Assembly: GCA_021234155.1 (NCBI GenBank)
Contig: JAJEKV010000031.1
Coordinates: forward strand, 5,780,748-5,844,747
From: Isoetes taiwanensis
Lineage: Eukaryota > Streptophyta > Lycopodiopsida > Isoetales > Isoetaceae
Length of the DNA: 64,000 nucleotides
Direction of reading: 5' to 3'
Positions 1-11,609 of the stretch are shown in pieces. The position numbers and the translations under genes were made by a program. The notes under the pieces were generated by a model. The model had not been told where the DNA came from. It was given only the letters and a program-made list of their open reading frames with translations, and did no database searches. Position 1 is the stretch's first letter; the number at the start of each line of letters is the position of its first letter.

Positions 1-1190
1 TTAGATAGTATATTGTACAAATATAGTAGGGGATTTGGAGGAATTTATAGAACTCAGTGTACATATATGGTAGGGAGTATACCTAGAGTTTCTAAAATTT
101 TCCTCATATAAGGACCTTTTTCTTTAACCCTATGCATGCACATACCCTATAGACTATACATTAGCTACATCCCCCAGGGCGAAGACCTGATTCCTATTGC
201 AACTCTTAGCAATTTTGGTGTCTCTTACAAGGATGTATGCATGTATGTAATGTTGCATAGAGAGATATGAGAGGGACATGAATTGTACGAATAATGCATG
301 TAAGTTTTAAGCAAATTGCCATGCTATCAACTTAAGAAATGAAATGCAACAGGCCGTTGGAATGGTCAGATAAGGTTGATCTTACATGAACACCAACAGC
401 ATCCTAAAAATTTTACTTTCTTCTGCACCTTGAAAATGTACAAATCTAGGTGCCATACATCAAGATAGACGTGTCCATCAACAAATTAATGAGGTTGGGC
501 TTCAATTTGACATTGTTGTGAGCCTTGCTTGAAGAGCTTCGAAAGAATTTGACATTGTTGTGGGCCTTGCTTGAAGGGCTTCGAAAGAATGCAGACAAAG
601 AAATGAAAATGAAAATGAAATGAAATTAGCAATTTATGAAAGCATGTGCTTTAAAAGACATAGTGGTCCTCAAATGCTTTTGAAATGATCATTAGCATTC
701 CCTTAAAAATAGCATCTAAGGAGGAGTTAGTAATGCAAATGGCTACCATCACCTTCGCAAAATGTCAATGTCTTAAAATAGCAACTTTGATTGATTGTAA
801 AAACATGACTTTCAAGTACGATTTAAGCCATTTCACCCACCGGCCATGGAGGGCAACCCTCCGTGCGCAGCACCTTGTTTTTTTTTCCTCCTTCAAACAC
901 TTGAATTTCATATGCACGTCGAGGTGTTTCATTACTAAAGATATTATTCATTACCATCGTGATGTGGAGTGCGATGGTATACAAGCATCTTTTCTGCACA
1001 CCGTAGCTACAGGGAGGTTAATTTTTTCTTGTCGGGTCTTTAATATATTGTGGCAATAAATGTTAAATGTCAGTCTGTTTTGCACCATTGAAATTTGGAA
1101 TTCAATTTTTGTTGAAGAAATCCATGGTCGTTGATCTGGCACAACAATGGGTATATTTCGCATAACAGTAAGTACAATTTGCAAATCAAT
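1..1190. other. AT-rich intergenic DNA, no gene seen
   Basis: No frame here shows a recognisable domain or codon pattern; the longest open frame (685-1059, +) has no family resemblance I can name. The only structure is a 42-bp direct repeat in two copies at about 506-590. Confidence 0.6.
506..590. repeat. 42-bp tandem repeat, two copies
   Basis: The unit starting tttgacattgttgtg at 506 recurs at 548 with two or three base changes and ends in the same cttcgaaagaat. It is a simple local duplication with no associated gene. Confidence 0.85.
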
Positions 1191-2650
1191 GGCCACGAAC
1201 AAAAGATGGAAACAAATCCACATACTTGCATATACCGATAATCCAATTGGTCCAAACTGAATTTTGAAGTTGATATTTTTTTTTTTTTTTTTTTTTTTGA
1301 AGAACTGTGTCAATATATTAAAAGAATAGTAATGTTACAAAGCAAGTGAGGAGGAAGGAGAACTGCCCCAAAGAGACAGCGATACCTCGACACTCCACAT
1401 GAAGTTGATATTTGTTACGATGCTGTAAAAAGGATTGTTGCTTTATTTTCTCCGTAGCGAGCATGGCATCTATTTGCTTTAGTGCATATCTGTAGCCTAT
1501 GGTTGTATGCCAATTACCTTGCGTTGGCCAATGGTTGGAAACAACGCCAACAGAATCAACAAATTTTAGCAAGGAAGCATCGTGTGCATGTGGTAACCAT
1601 GTGATGAGGCATCTGGTCATGGCTATTGCGCTGCATTCACATATAAATACTAAGCAATGCTTGCTAAAGTTGAAGATATCCTTGTCATTGCATCTCAACT
1701 AATGATCGTTTCATGAACTGCATTGCGAGAGATGACAATCAAAGGATTGTAAGAGAACTATTGAAAGATTTGGAAAGAGAACAGTTGCTAAGAATCATTC
1801 ATAAGGATCTTTAACCCTAGCTTCATTGCATTCATGTGTCTACCCTCTATGGCAATTAAAAGTCAGAATCGTGATGCAAAGTTGTGGTGTTAAAGTGGTA
1901 AAATGCCGTGACAGATGAAAAAAATTACAAAGGTGATTTGCAATTGACATGGTTTGCAATAATAGTAAGCGTCAAGTTCTGTGGTCTGATTGACTAATTT
2001 CTGCATGGTAGACTATACACCCAAATAGGATAATCTGCATGGCCATAAACAAAAGATGGAAACAAACCCATATACTTGCATATATTTACCCATATTTGAT
2101 CTGGCCCAACTAAATTTTAATGTTGGTATTTGTTAACGATGTTGTAAGGTTTGAAATAACAACAACAGAATAACGAAATTTGATCAAGCAAGCATCGTGT
2201 CCATGTGGTAACCATGTGATAAGGCATCGATGAAGTGGTCATGGCCTGTACCCTACCTCCACATATAAATACTTGAGCAATCCTTGCTAGAATTGAAAGA
2301 TAACATTGTCATGTTGTGCTTACTGCATCTCAGCTGCCTATCATTTCATGCACAACATAGCCAAGAGATGATAATCAGAGGATTGAAAGAAGACTATCGA
2401 AAGATTTGGAAAGAGAATAGTTGCTAAGAGTCATCCATAAGGATCTCTAGCCCCAGCTCCATTCCGTTCATGTGTCTGCCCTCTGCTCACAGCAAAGTGT
2501 TAAAATGCCGTGACAGATGAAAAAAATTATAAAGTCATTTGGCATTAACATGGTCTGCCAAAATAGTAATGGTCAGTTTCTGTGGTCTGATAGACCAATT
2601 TGTGCATGGCAGACTATCCATCCAAATAGCATAATCTGCTCGGGCTTTTG
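1191..2650 (+). repeat. Diverged tandem duplication carrying TATA-like segments
   Basis: Unit A (about 1191-2035) and unit B (about 2037-2650) share long collinear stretches. These include the aacaaaagatggaaacaaa start, a catcgtg-catgtggtaaccatgtgat block (1578 and 2183), an acatataaatac TATA-like block (1638 and 2262), a gaaagatttggaaagaga block (1764 and 2400) and an aaaatgccgtgacagatgaaaaaaatta block (1900 and 2502). Neither unit has a long ORF. The repeated TATAAATA followed by non-coding sequence could be a duplicated promoter and leader of a lost gene, but that is inference. Unit A is longer because of the retroposon at 1279-1399. Confidence 0.75.
1279..1399 (-). mobile_element. Short poly(A)-tailed retroposon with target-site duplication
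   Basis: A run of about 24 T (a minus-strand poly(A) tail) starts after tgaagttgatattt (1265-1278), and the same 14 bases recur at 1400-1413 on the other side of about 121 bp. The matching site in tandem unit B (near 2120) has no insert. The body, read on the minus strand, ends in an A/T-rich segment before the tail, like a 5'-truncated LINE or a SINE copied by LINE machinery. Confidence 0.75.
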
Positions 2651-3980
2651 CTCGAGCTTTCCTAACAGTGTGTTATGTTGGTATTGTAGTGTAGATGTTG
2701 TGGAAGTGGAATGCTATTGTAAATATATAAAATGGAATTTTGACTTGCCATAGTTGATTAGGTATGGTATATATGGTTGGCTTTAAAAATTGAATGGCTT
2801 GACTAATTGGACATTTCTTTGCTTAAGCAATTATGGAGCACTTGGTGCATGCATATTTTAAATATGGTCAGTGGGAAATCATAGTAGGGGTATTGTCTCA
2901 AATTTGTGCCTAGGGTCTATTTATTAAGTTTTGCATGGGGTTGTCGAAGCATAAGGTGAGTACAAAGTCATTTAACATGCATAACTTAAATAAATAAAAA
3001 AAGGACGACTTCTTTGGGTTAAAGAAATCACTATGAGCTATGAGGCGTTGTAGTAACTTACATTTGGATGCAAATCCGTATTGTGCAATGTAAAAGGATG
3101 ACAAAACTACTTACTTCTAAACTACTTGTAAATTGAAAAGTTTCTACCTTATGAATCCAAATAGAGGATGAAATGGTGGAAAAACTACATCGTTGAGTAC
3201 ATGATCCGTGGTGGGGGAGTTTCTTCACATTCTCTAATTTTTTATTTGTATAACATTGGAAGCGAGTAGTTCTCTTCATCATACAAAAATGTTCTAACGT
3301 TAAGTAATTTGGGGCGAGCATCATCATACAAAAATGTTCCTCTAACCTTAAGTAATTTGGGGTAAGCACAATGCAAGGCTTATGCGCAATCCACCAAATA
3401 CAAATACACTTGTATACAATATTATTGATTCCATGATCAATACTATTTATTTTGCTCAAACTTCTGCCCTGAAAAAGAAATCTCTCCAATACTATCAGGT
3501 TCTTAGCAACAATTTATCGCATTTAATCTTTCAAATTATGAGCATTACTCCTCCACATTCATTGTTTAACTCTTGGCAAATCTCTAAAGGTATTTGCAAC
3601 ATAGTAAATGCACAAACCTCTAAATGGATTTGCAACATGGTAAATTTATTATAACATACCTAAGCAAATAAAATAGTTCATAAAGGATGTCATCTGGGTT
3701 CACAAATTGCATGTTCCTTTAATTATGTACATACATAAGCAGATGAAACAGTTCCCATAATCATGAAGTCATGAACTGATAGTATATGATTATGATGACA
3801 TCATATACCCAAAGTACATGTTCATTAAAACAAAGCAGATACAATGGTCCACATCCTCAAAGTGGTTGCAGGATTGTAATCTTGATGAATTTATTATGTT
3901 CACTGATTTTGCAGAAGAGCCAAATCTAGAATACATATATGTGTTGCTATATTCTAGATGAATGTTTATCGGGAAAATCT
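2650..3980. other. Intergenic DNA, no gene seen
   Basis: AT-rich sequence without recognisable coding potential. It contains a 45-bp tandem repeat: catcatacaaaaatgtt at 3277 and again at 3322, each followed by a ttaagtaatttgggg block. Confidence 0.55.
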
Positions 3981-3982
3981 GG

Positions 3983-4155
3983 AAGACTTGGTGAACCTCC
4001 AAGATTAAAAATCATCCATGCGAAAAGGAAGATGTGCAGCTGCAGACTGCTCGCTGCTCGTAGACCTAAGCCTTGAAGACTTAGTGGATATGCAAGATGG
4101 AAAATAATCCATGCAAAAAGAACAGCTGTAGATAGTTCGCTGCTTCTAGAGCTTG
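3983..4155. repeat. About 92-bp tandem repeat
   Basis: The segment beginning gaagacttggtg near 3983 is repeated as gaagacttagtgg near 4075. Both copies continue through an aatcatccatgc-like block to a gctcgctgct / ttcgctgctt block. The two copies are clearly diverged. On the minus strand both encode a similar hydrophobic stretch (FAWIIF and FAWMIF), so this may be an internal duplication in a lost coding exon. Confidence 0.65.
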
Positions 4156-4448
4156 GGCCTGGCCTCTAACTGCAGCCTGCATGTGAATATGTGCCCTGAT
4201 ATTCCAAAGATGAAACCCATCTCCAGTCTTGACAGATCCAATATCTCCATTGATTGGTTCATGCTCCAGCGTACCTATGTCTTCGAAATAAAAGGCTTAT
4301 TGAGCAGTGCTTGATGGATAACCATACAATCTGGAAATAGAAGGCTTCTCGTAATTTGCCTTAAACCACTAATTTATTTGTAATGAGGGATAACCTACCG
4401 ATGGAAAATCAAAGAGCCTGCAGTTTGATAACTGTCAAATATAAGCTT

Positions 4449-4925
4449 TCAAAAGATGATAGTGGCAAGAGTAAATAATGTATGAGCAATCCCTTTCTTG
4501 CCAGCTCTGCCTGTTCTTCCAATACGGTGAATATAATCTTCAGTGGTAAGTGGAAAAGATAAGTTGATTAACATAATCTACATCAGGAATGTCGAGCCCT
4601 CTTAATGCAACTCGGTGGCAATCTGCATATTACTTGTTATAATAACAAAGGAGGAACAATAATCTCCCAAAGGAAATTCATACCAGAAGAGAATGAGATC
4701 CATCTTTAAATGCTTCAACTGCTCTTGTTCGATCTTGCTGCCCTTTATCACCATGAACAGCTACTACCTTCCAGCCTCTGCTACAATTAGATGGTAAGAA
4801 GCTTCAGGCCTAAAGCAATAATGTCTGTTAATCTTCTTTGGAACCAAAAAAATCTTCTTTGAAGAAAGGCTTCAATGCGCGTTGCCTCTTTCTTATACAA
4901 CACAAATACCAAAATATGATTTCTG
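4449..4925 (-). pseudogene. DEAD-box RNA helicase pseudogene, C-terminal helicase domain (RH5-like)
   Basis: Three minus-strand exon-like pieces rebuild part of the second RecA domain of a DEAD-box ATP-dependent RNA helicase, closest in my memory to plant RH5. Piece 1 (4922-4854) encodes LVFVLYKKEATRIE. Piece 2 (4777-about 4687) encodes GWKVVAVHGDKGQQDRTRAVEAF. Piece 3 (4622-4449) encodes [11 protein letters not shown], then motif VI as [13 protein letters not shown]. The donor after piece 1 is AT instead of GT, piece 3 has a single-base deletion before the RGLDIP stretch, and a second frameshift lies between DYV and [13 protein letters not shown]. Motif order and spacing match the family; the breaks make it non-functional. 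A weaker earlier exon remnant may lie near 5100-5160. Confidence 0.8.
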
Positions 4926-6023
4926 CAAGACAGATATGATTCATTAGCACTGACAATAACAGCACTGTTTTAGACTTCGTCCGCTGGCCACCCAAAAAAT
5001 CTATGATTTACCAAACTCCCCTGATCACCTGCGCGTTTGGCTCTATATACATGTTAATGAATTGGGAGGGGAATCCAAGTACGCTCCCAAAATGTCAAGG
5101 CGACTTCCAAGATGCTCTACAACTTGAAATCATGTATACTCCAGCCCACAAAATGCATCTGCAATGTAATCTTGAGCCATAATTAGTTAGTTGCCCGCTA
5201 AAGAATTTGGCTTTTGTATCATACATGCTCACCTTTTTTGAATGACAACCCCAAAGACTTATTTTAGCACCTGCAGAAGGCTGTCCTTGATTGCAGATGG
5301 AATAAGTATCTCACCATAAATGATAAATCACTTCTAAAAGCAATGTATATGAACCAAAAATTATATTTACATAGAGAAAGAAGTTTAAAAATATGCAACA
5401 TGCAGAGGGTTAGAATCAAAGAAATTAATAAATAGCTGAAGACTTACACGCACCAAGAATCCAAGGTTTAGGAGCTTACACATGAACTACTGCAAAGGCG
5501 TAACAATTACTTTCCATGTCTAAGAGGAAGCAACTTCAAGAGGATGTTTATAGCAAATCTATTTACATTATACTTGATTTGGAAAAGCCATGTCTAAATA
5601 CCACGTCTCCTCTCTCATCACAAAAAACATGGCTTCCTAAAAAGACATCGCATGCAAAGTCTGGACTATTGGGATCTTGGTGGAAAAAGATGCATGTATG
5701 ATGGGCTTCGCTAATTCTGAGCATCAATGGAGGAGGGATCTATTAGATTTGTTTCTGAAAGTTAACCCAGACTTCCATGACAATCAAATGCAATAGAAAG
5801 AAGTAGTTCCATACCATGCCACATTCCTGCATATGCAAGATGATTTGTCTGACTTCATGCTGCTTCTAGAACTGAAGAAACTATAATTACCTGAAATCCA
5901 AGACTCCAAGGATCTGCATGTGCACCATGTTATCATCAAGCTATGTTGATGAGCTGTCTCTATTAGCAGGAAAATGGGTAAAACTAACCTTACGGAAATG
6001 TATCTTTCATGGAAGCTAGTATG

Positions 6024-6197
6024 CTAAGAAGGAATATCCATGTTGTCTTTTCTATGTTTAGACTTCATCTCCATCTCTGGGTGTGACGGCCTGTAGATGC
6101 TCTGATAGTAGCCATCGAATCTCCCATCTGGCCAGGTTGCTAGAGTATGAGCTGCATCATATGAGGTCTTCACAGTTTCAAACACTGATGTACCTTT
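6024..6197 (-). CDS. Possible isolated exon, unknown product
   Basis: On the minus strand a good acceptor (ttctgtgcag) is followed at 6197 by an open frame of about 58 codons beginning KGTSVFETVKTSYDAAHTL and continuing with an aromatic-rich GRFDGYYQSIYRPSH stretch. The composition looks like real protein rather than chance, but I do not recognise the family. It lies between the helicase pseudogene and another exon-like segment at 8110-8216, so it may belong to an interrupted gene or a captured fragment. Confidence 0.35.
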   Translation of the reverse strand, partial: KGTSVFETVKTSYDAAHTLATWPDGRFDGYYQSIYRPSHPEMEMKSKHRKDNMDIPS

Positions 6198-8109
6198 CTG
6201 CACAGAACACATAGAATATTAGGGGAGTTTTTAGCGAAAATATTAATGTGTTAGAAGTAGATGAGACCAACTTCCTTAAAGCTTCATAGATTTACTTGTG
6301 AGATTGGTTAAAATCAAAATTATGCAACTTAAGAATCATTCTACTACTATGGAGAATATGCATCAACAAATAATAGCAACTAAATAAGCTCTATCAGCTT
6401 AGAGAACGTAAGATTCCTGAAAAGGGAGATATTGCCACAACCTAAATACCTCAGTCCTTTATAAAGAAATTGCCTGTTATAAAATCTTTGAAATTGATAA
6501 CTGTTCTTTACCTGCCACAGCAATAAAAGTACCAAAGTTTTCTATAACGAAATTGCCTGTTGTGAGATCTTGGAAAGTAACAAATGTCCTTTACCAATTA
6601 TCTATAAGTAGGCATTGCACCAAAATGCTCCATGCAAGTACTTAGCTAGGCCACTATCAAATATATGCCTTAAATCAAAATTCCGAAAAGAAGCAATTAG
6701 AAATTCAAATATATCTTGCTTCCTCATTTGGAACCACCAATGTACATGCAACCCATTTTGTGGAGATCAAATGAGACAACCAAACCTTGTAGCATTAGAA
6801 ATACCTGGGAGGATGGCTATGAAAGCTAGACTGACTGTGCTGCAACAAAAACTTTGTGCAAATCATAGCCATGTACCAATTCGCCAAGGGGGTCACCAAA
6901 CTATATGCCCTGCAACAGACAAATGTAGAAATCAATTGCAAGAAAATGATGGCCAGACACTTAGTTATCTTCAATCTACTAAGAGAAAAGCTAAAATTTA
7001 TAGCACTATAAACCGTGCAACATAAAAACAGAAATAGAAGGGGTAACTTTGCTGTAATTAAAGTCTTCTCTTGGTCTGAATAGATGTTTCAGATCTGTAT
7101 GTCGATGTACATCATGCAATAGCCATTGTGAAGAGGCAAAAACAATTAGAGAAAAAATGCTTGTTTCCTGCATTCTAACTTAAGACTCAAATTATAGCAA
7201 AACAACATCACCGAATCAAATGCAAAACATTTATAAGCTCAATAACAGATCCATCTGCATGCATTTTAAGATTTTGCTTACTTATTTCCTCAAAAATAAA
7301 TGAGTATGAATCAGTGTAAATAGGATTTATTCTTAACTATTGCTTGTGCAGCAACCGAACTTGAACCTGAAGATGACATTCGAGCAGATTTTGCACCTGA
7401 AGATGACATTCAGATTCAAGAATGTACTGCATGTTAAACAGAAGCACATAGGACATCATGCATTCTAATACTCAGACTAAATGCTCTAGTTGACAGATTG
7501 ATATCTTTTCTATCAACAACCTTCATATTTGGATCCTATAATGAATGTTCAGGGACCCAGAAGGCAACATATGAATAAAGCTTAACCACAAAGATTAAAA
7601 CCTAAACTATTAGCTACGGATCTCCTTAGTAATCAATGGCCAATTTGCTTGCCATATTTGTTTTAATATGTTATATTTATATGACATACATTGCAGAAGG
7701 AGGATAAGCACCCGGATCAATAATCTAGAAGCTAACGTCATAATAAACCATGTAATACACAAAGCTCAGGTAATACCTTGGACATGCTTTGGGCTGCATG
7801 CATCCTCACTATATTCTCCTAATGGGCACTTATTTCAATTTCCTCAATCATCTATGCGGATCAAAGTAAAACTTACATTCATGGATAAAATTCCACTAAG
7901 CTAGTATCAAGATCGTTCTCAAATATATCTTCAATCAAGTAAGTGAGAAGGACAACCTCGGATGAATAATGTCAAAAGCTAACATCATAAACACGACTGT
8001 AAGGGGAAATATGCATGCTTTCCGCTTAAGAACGCCAGTATTTCAACCGGCATTCAAATATAGTTTGAATCATATAAATATAGAGATAAAAACAGCAAAA
8101 ATGACTCAC

Positions 8110-8216
8110 CTATAAAATTTCTGGAGAATGTTTTGCTGGCGTGACGATAGATAGTATCAGGAACGAACTGGCCATTTTCTAAGCATAAAAAACATAGCCT
8201 GTGCATTTTGCAACAC
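8110..8216 (-). CDS. Possible isolated exon, unknown product
   Basis: A 107-nt minus-strand segment is bounded by an acceptor (cattttag) and a strong donor (tag/gtgagt). One frame is open throughout and reads CCKMHRLCFLCLENG then QFVPDTIYRHASKTFSRNF. No family is recognised. It could be upstream of the exon-like segment at 6024-6197; the splice signals are the main support. Confidence 0.3.
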
Positions 8217-8879
8217 CTAAAATGAAATTTTAACATAAGAAATGCTCTCGATTCTTCATCTCATACCGTAAGAATTTTGGCTAGCAAACATATAGAAGCA
8301 TGAAGAATAGACGATGAATGGATTTTCAACAAAGCCCATGCCGTGAAGAAAACTCTTACCAACTGCTAGGAGATTTGCAGATAGTGATGGTCAATTTAGC
8401 ATAAGGTAGAAGCTGGCTCAACATGAAGCTGATCATTCCTGATAACGACTTGTTGCCTTCAATTCTAGAATTGATGTGAAACAATAATCCTCCCGCAAGC
8501 TATAGTTCCGAATAGAAAATAGAAACATGTATCTCGAATGTCCAAATCGCGAACCCTAACTAAAGCAATCGTGGCCTCCATGCCGTGCTACATGCTTCCA
8601 GAGTGACGGTGCATCGAAGCTTTACTCAAAGAAGAAATCCCTAGATCTGACCAACATCGAAACCATCCAAATCTTATGCAAAAATGGTTTTGCAATTTTT
8701 GGACTATCGGGAAGTTTTTTCGGCTGGCAAAACCCCTGGAACCTTTGAAAATTAACCTAGAAAAAAAATCCAAAAAGTTTTCGGAACCCCAGAAAAACCA
8801 AAATTGGAATATTAAAAACCTTAACTAACAATAGTTAGAGATAAATAAATGGTGAAACCTTGGAGATCATGAGAAGTTG

Positions 8880-11240
8880 GGCAGCGAGAGCTATATGAGG
8901 CATATGGGGCGTCTAGATGAGGCTATGGCATTGAACACTGTTATTCTAGGTGTACACTCTAAGTTTCTAAGTTTTTGCACTATATTTTATCAAAGGCATC
9001 ATAGCTAATAGATTATCCTCATGGAGTCGGAGGTAAGATTTGCATTGTGTGGATTGGTAGTATCTTTCCTTATCATAGCTACTCAATGATAGTTAGACTT
9101 ATGGCTTCCTCGACATGTTTGGATTGCAATCATTATCTTCGTCAATAACCTAGCTACTTCAACTTGGGCAGGTTGTATGGGCAACATCAACAGCAGTATA
9201 ATGTAGGCACATGTTTAGCAAATATTCTAATGAACACCTCTTTGCATTGTTCCACTGTTGTTATGGTATTTGATTATGTCTATTGGAAACTCCGGGGTCG
9301 GACTTCTAGGTTCGGTGGCCTAGGTTGCTTTGGCATGCTCATGTTCATCTGTGATTCTCCGTGATATTTTTGTACTCTGTGACACCGGGCGTAGTTTCCC
9401 TAATCAGGATGCTACGTCACTTATGTGACTCCATGGTAAGAGGTCCTCCAGCACCAGACATGGGCTGGGAAGGGTATGCGCATATGAGGATTCACCCCAC
9501 CAATTCCGCCAACGAGGCTCGGAATGTGAGCTGGCTGGGCATTTCTCTACTAATAGGGCCTGCATGTAGGCTGGCTAAACTTCCCATTGTTCCGGAGCTA
9601 TGTGTCATGATGGTTTATTATTTTTTACTATGTTTCTGACGTTCATGTTTGGTATTTCCTTGGATTATGTTGTCAATTGTCTTAGCACCATACTCACGTA
9701 GGATTTTCCATCTGTGTTTGTGCTTATCCAAGATTTTTAGAGTATTTTCATGTATGCAGAAGCAGTCAGGGATCCCCACTTAGTCACGTGAACTAACTCC
9801 AGTGAGTGCATGTGCAGTGAACAAGGAAGGCAGTGGCTGCTCGGAAGGCAACAATGTAGCTGAGGATCGTGGTTGTGATATGGAGTTAAAAAGCTTTTGT
9901 TTAGCTTGCTTAGCAATATTTATGCATATACATTGAGAGTATTGTGGATAGTACATCCTTTGAATTTGTATTCTTGATGGACAATTGGTAATTATATTGT
10001 ACCTCAGTAAGGATGGATTTCTAGTAATGGTTTAAGTTTCAACTGTGCAAAAGGAAGATTCAATTCTTCACCATCATCAATTGTTTGTCATATCAACCTA
10101 GCAAGAGTCTTCACAAGTTTTGACAAGATCCTGAGTTGCCAGGAGGGTCAACTCGGTAGGCTCGTCACAGCATGGCTATAGCATACCAGAAAAGCAAGCT
10201 TGAAGTCAGATCTGGCCGCTCTGCCATGCTCGGCCGTCCTTGCAAATGAGCGAAATGTACTAATTCTAACCATTAGTTCTCACACAAAGGAAGAAATATA
10301 CAATATTAAACCCCATCCCCCTTTTCTTGCCAAATCTTACTCCATAGATAATTTGGCAACCGTAATTGAAGGACCACAATATAGAACATAGATTCCCTGG
10401 CGTGCATTCTGCTGCTGACACGTGTCAGCCCTCTACAATCCGGAATGGAAGTTGGGTCTTCCAATTCCAAATGACTGGCTAACCAGGTAACCGTTGTCTT
10501 TTTCAATCAATGATTTTTAACAAAATTAAAAAACACAGCAACTCAAACAAGATTTAAAACTGGGACGCTGCATTACAGTTAAACAGTACAACAGAGTTTG
10601 GAACTAGATTTTAAACTCAGATCACTGCCATACACTAAACACTTAACAACAGAGAGTTTGAAACAGAGTTTAGAAGAGTACAAATACGTCATCTATTGCA
10701 CACACAAAGAATTTATCTCCTGCAACGCGAAAAATAAACTGCTGGAGCAGTTTATTCAAGTCCGACAAATGCAGGACCGCTCAATCCAGCAGAAATCCTA
10801 CTTGGTTTCATCCAAAAGGGAACCAAAAATAACAAATCAAAACCTGATGAAACCAAAAATAACGAATCAAAACCTTGACAGATCTGCATGCAAAAACAGG
10901 AGGGCAAGAACTTCGAAAAAAAGAAAAGGTCGTCATAGGATCTGACCTGCAAACGCTGCCATGAACCCACAACAAAAGAAATAGATAGATTTCTTCACAT
11001 TATTCGCCTTTGAGCTTCTGCGCCTGCTTGAAGTTAGCTCGGAAAGGATCTCACAAAGGGGCGCTACTCTGCCGCTCAAGCGCTCCGACAAAAACAGAGG
11101 ATAGAAAAACCCCAAAATCAAGAAAACCCTCCAACCTAAGCGCTTCCATCGCTGCAAACAGAGCCTCCATAGCCAAAAAATAGATCAAAAACAAAGATTA
11201 GGATGCACAGGCCGCCTCTGGGCGCCTCGACGGAGCAGAG
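8880..11240. other. Intergenic DNA, no convincing gene
   Basis: No domain is recognisable. The open frame at 9361-9639 (+) follows tgtgacaccgggcg, a string that resembles some retrotransposon LTR starts, but no second LTR copy was found. The frames at 10598-10945 (+) and 10933-11157 (-) contain short internal repeats and no known motif. Confidence 0.45.
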
Positions 11241-11242
11241 AA

Positions 11243-11264
11243 AGGGGAGCAATTTTGCTCCCCT
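11243..11264. other. Perfect 10-bp hairpin
   Basis: aggggagcaa (11243-11252) and ttgctcccct (11255-11264) are perfect inverted repeats with a 2-nt loop, 15 bp before a much longer hairpin. The A-plus-T loop with a G+C stem could form a cruciform or structured RNA. Confidence 0.8.
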
Positions 11265-11278
11265 ATTTCTATATTGAT

Positions 11279-11440
11279 GGGGAAAGGAAATGGGTCCCCT
11301 TTTCCGGTTCAGCCGGTGGGGTCCCGCGACCGACGATAATGGGTCCCCTTTTTCGGTTCAGCCGGGGAGCCGCTCCCGGCTATCGCCAGTCGCGGGACCC
11401 CACCGGCTGAACCTGAAAAGGGGACCCATTTCCTTTCCCC
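11279..11440. repeat. Long inverted repeat: two 51-bp arms, 60-bp spacer
   Basis: The arms 11279-11329 and 11390-11440 are reverse complements at 50 of 51 positions (one C/A mismatch), G+C rich in an AT-rich neighbourhood. The 60-bp spacer carries a third, direct copy of the arm core (11339-11364), so one element is present twice directly and once inverted. It ends 169 bp before the start of the intact ORF at 11610. It could be a foldback element or a small-RNA hairpin precursor; the sequence alone does not decide. Confidence 0.9.
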
Positions 11441-11609
11441 CATACAAAATTTCCAATGAAATTTCTTGGCGTGCAGCAACTCTAAACTATTACGAATGTG
11501 CATATGGCGGCAGTGGTAACTATTACGAATGTGCGTATGGCGGAAGTTGTAATGTCGACCCTTATCCTTTCCTGCATTTTATTTCTGTGTGTGTTTGCTG
11601 CGTATTGTC

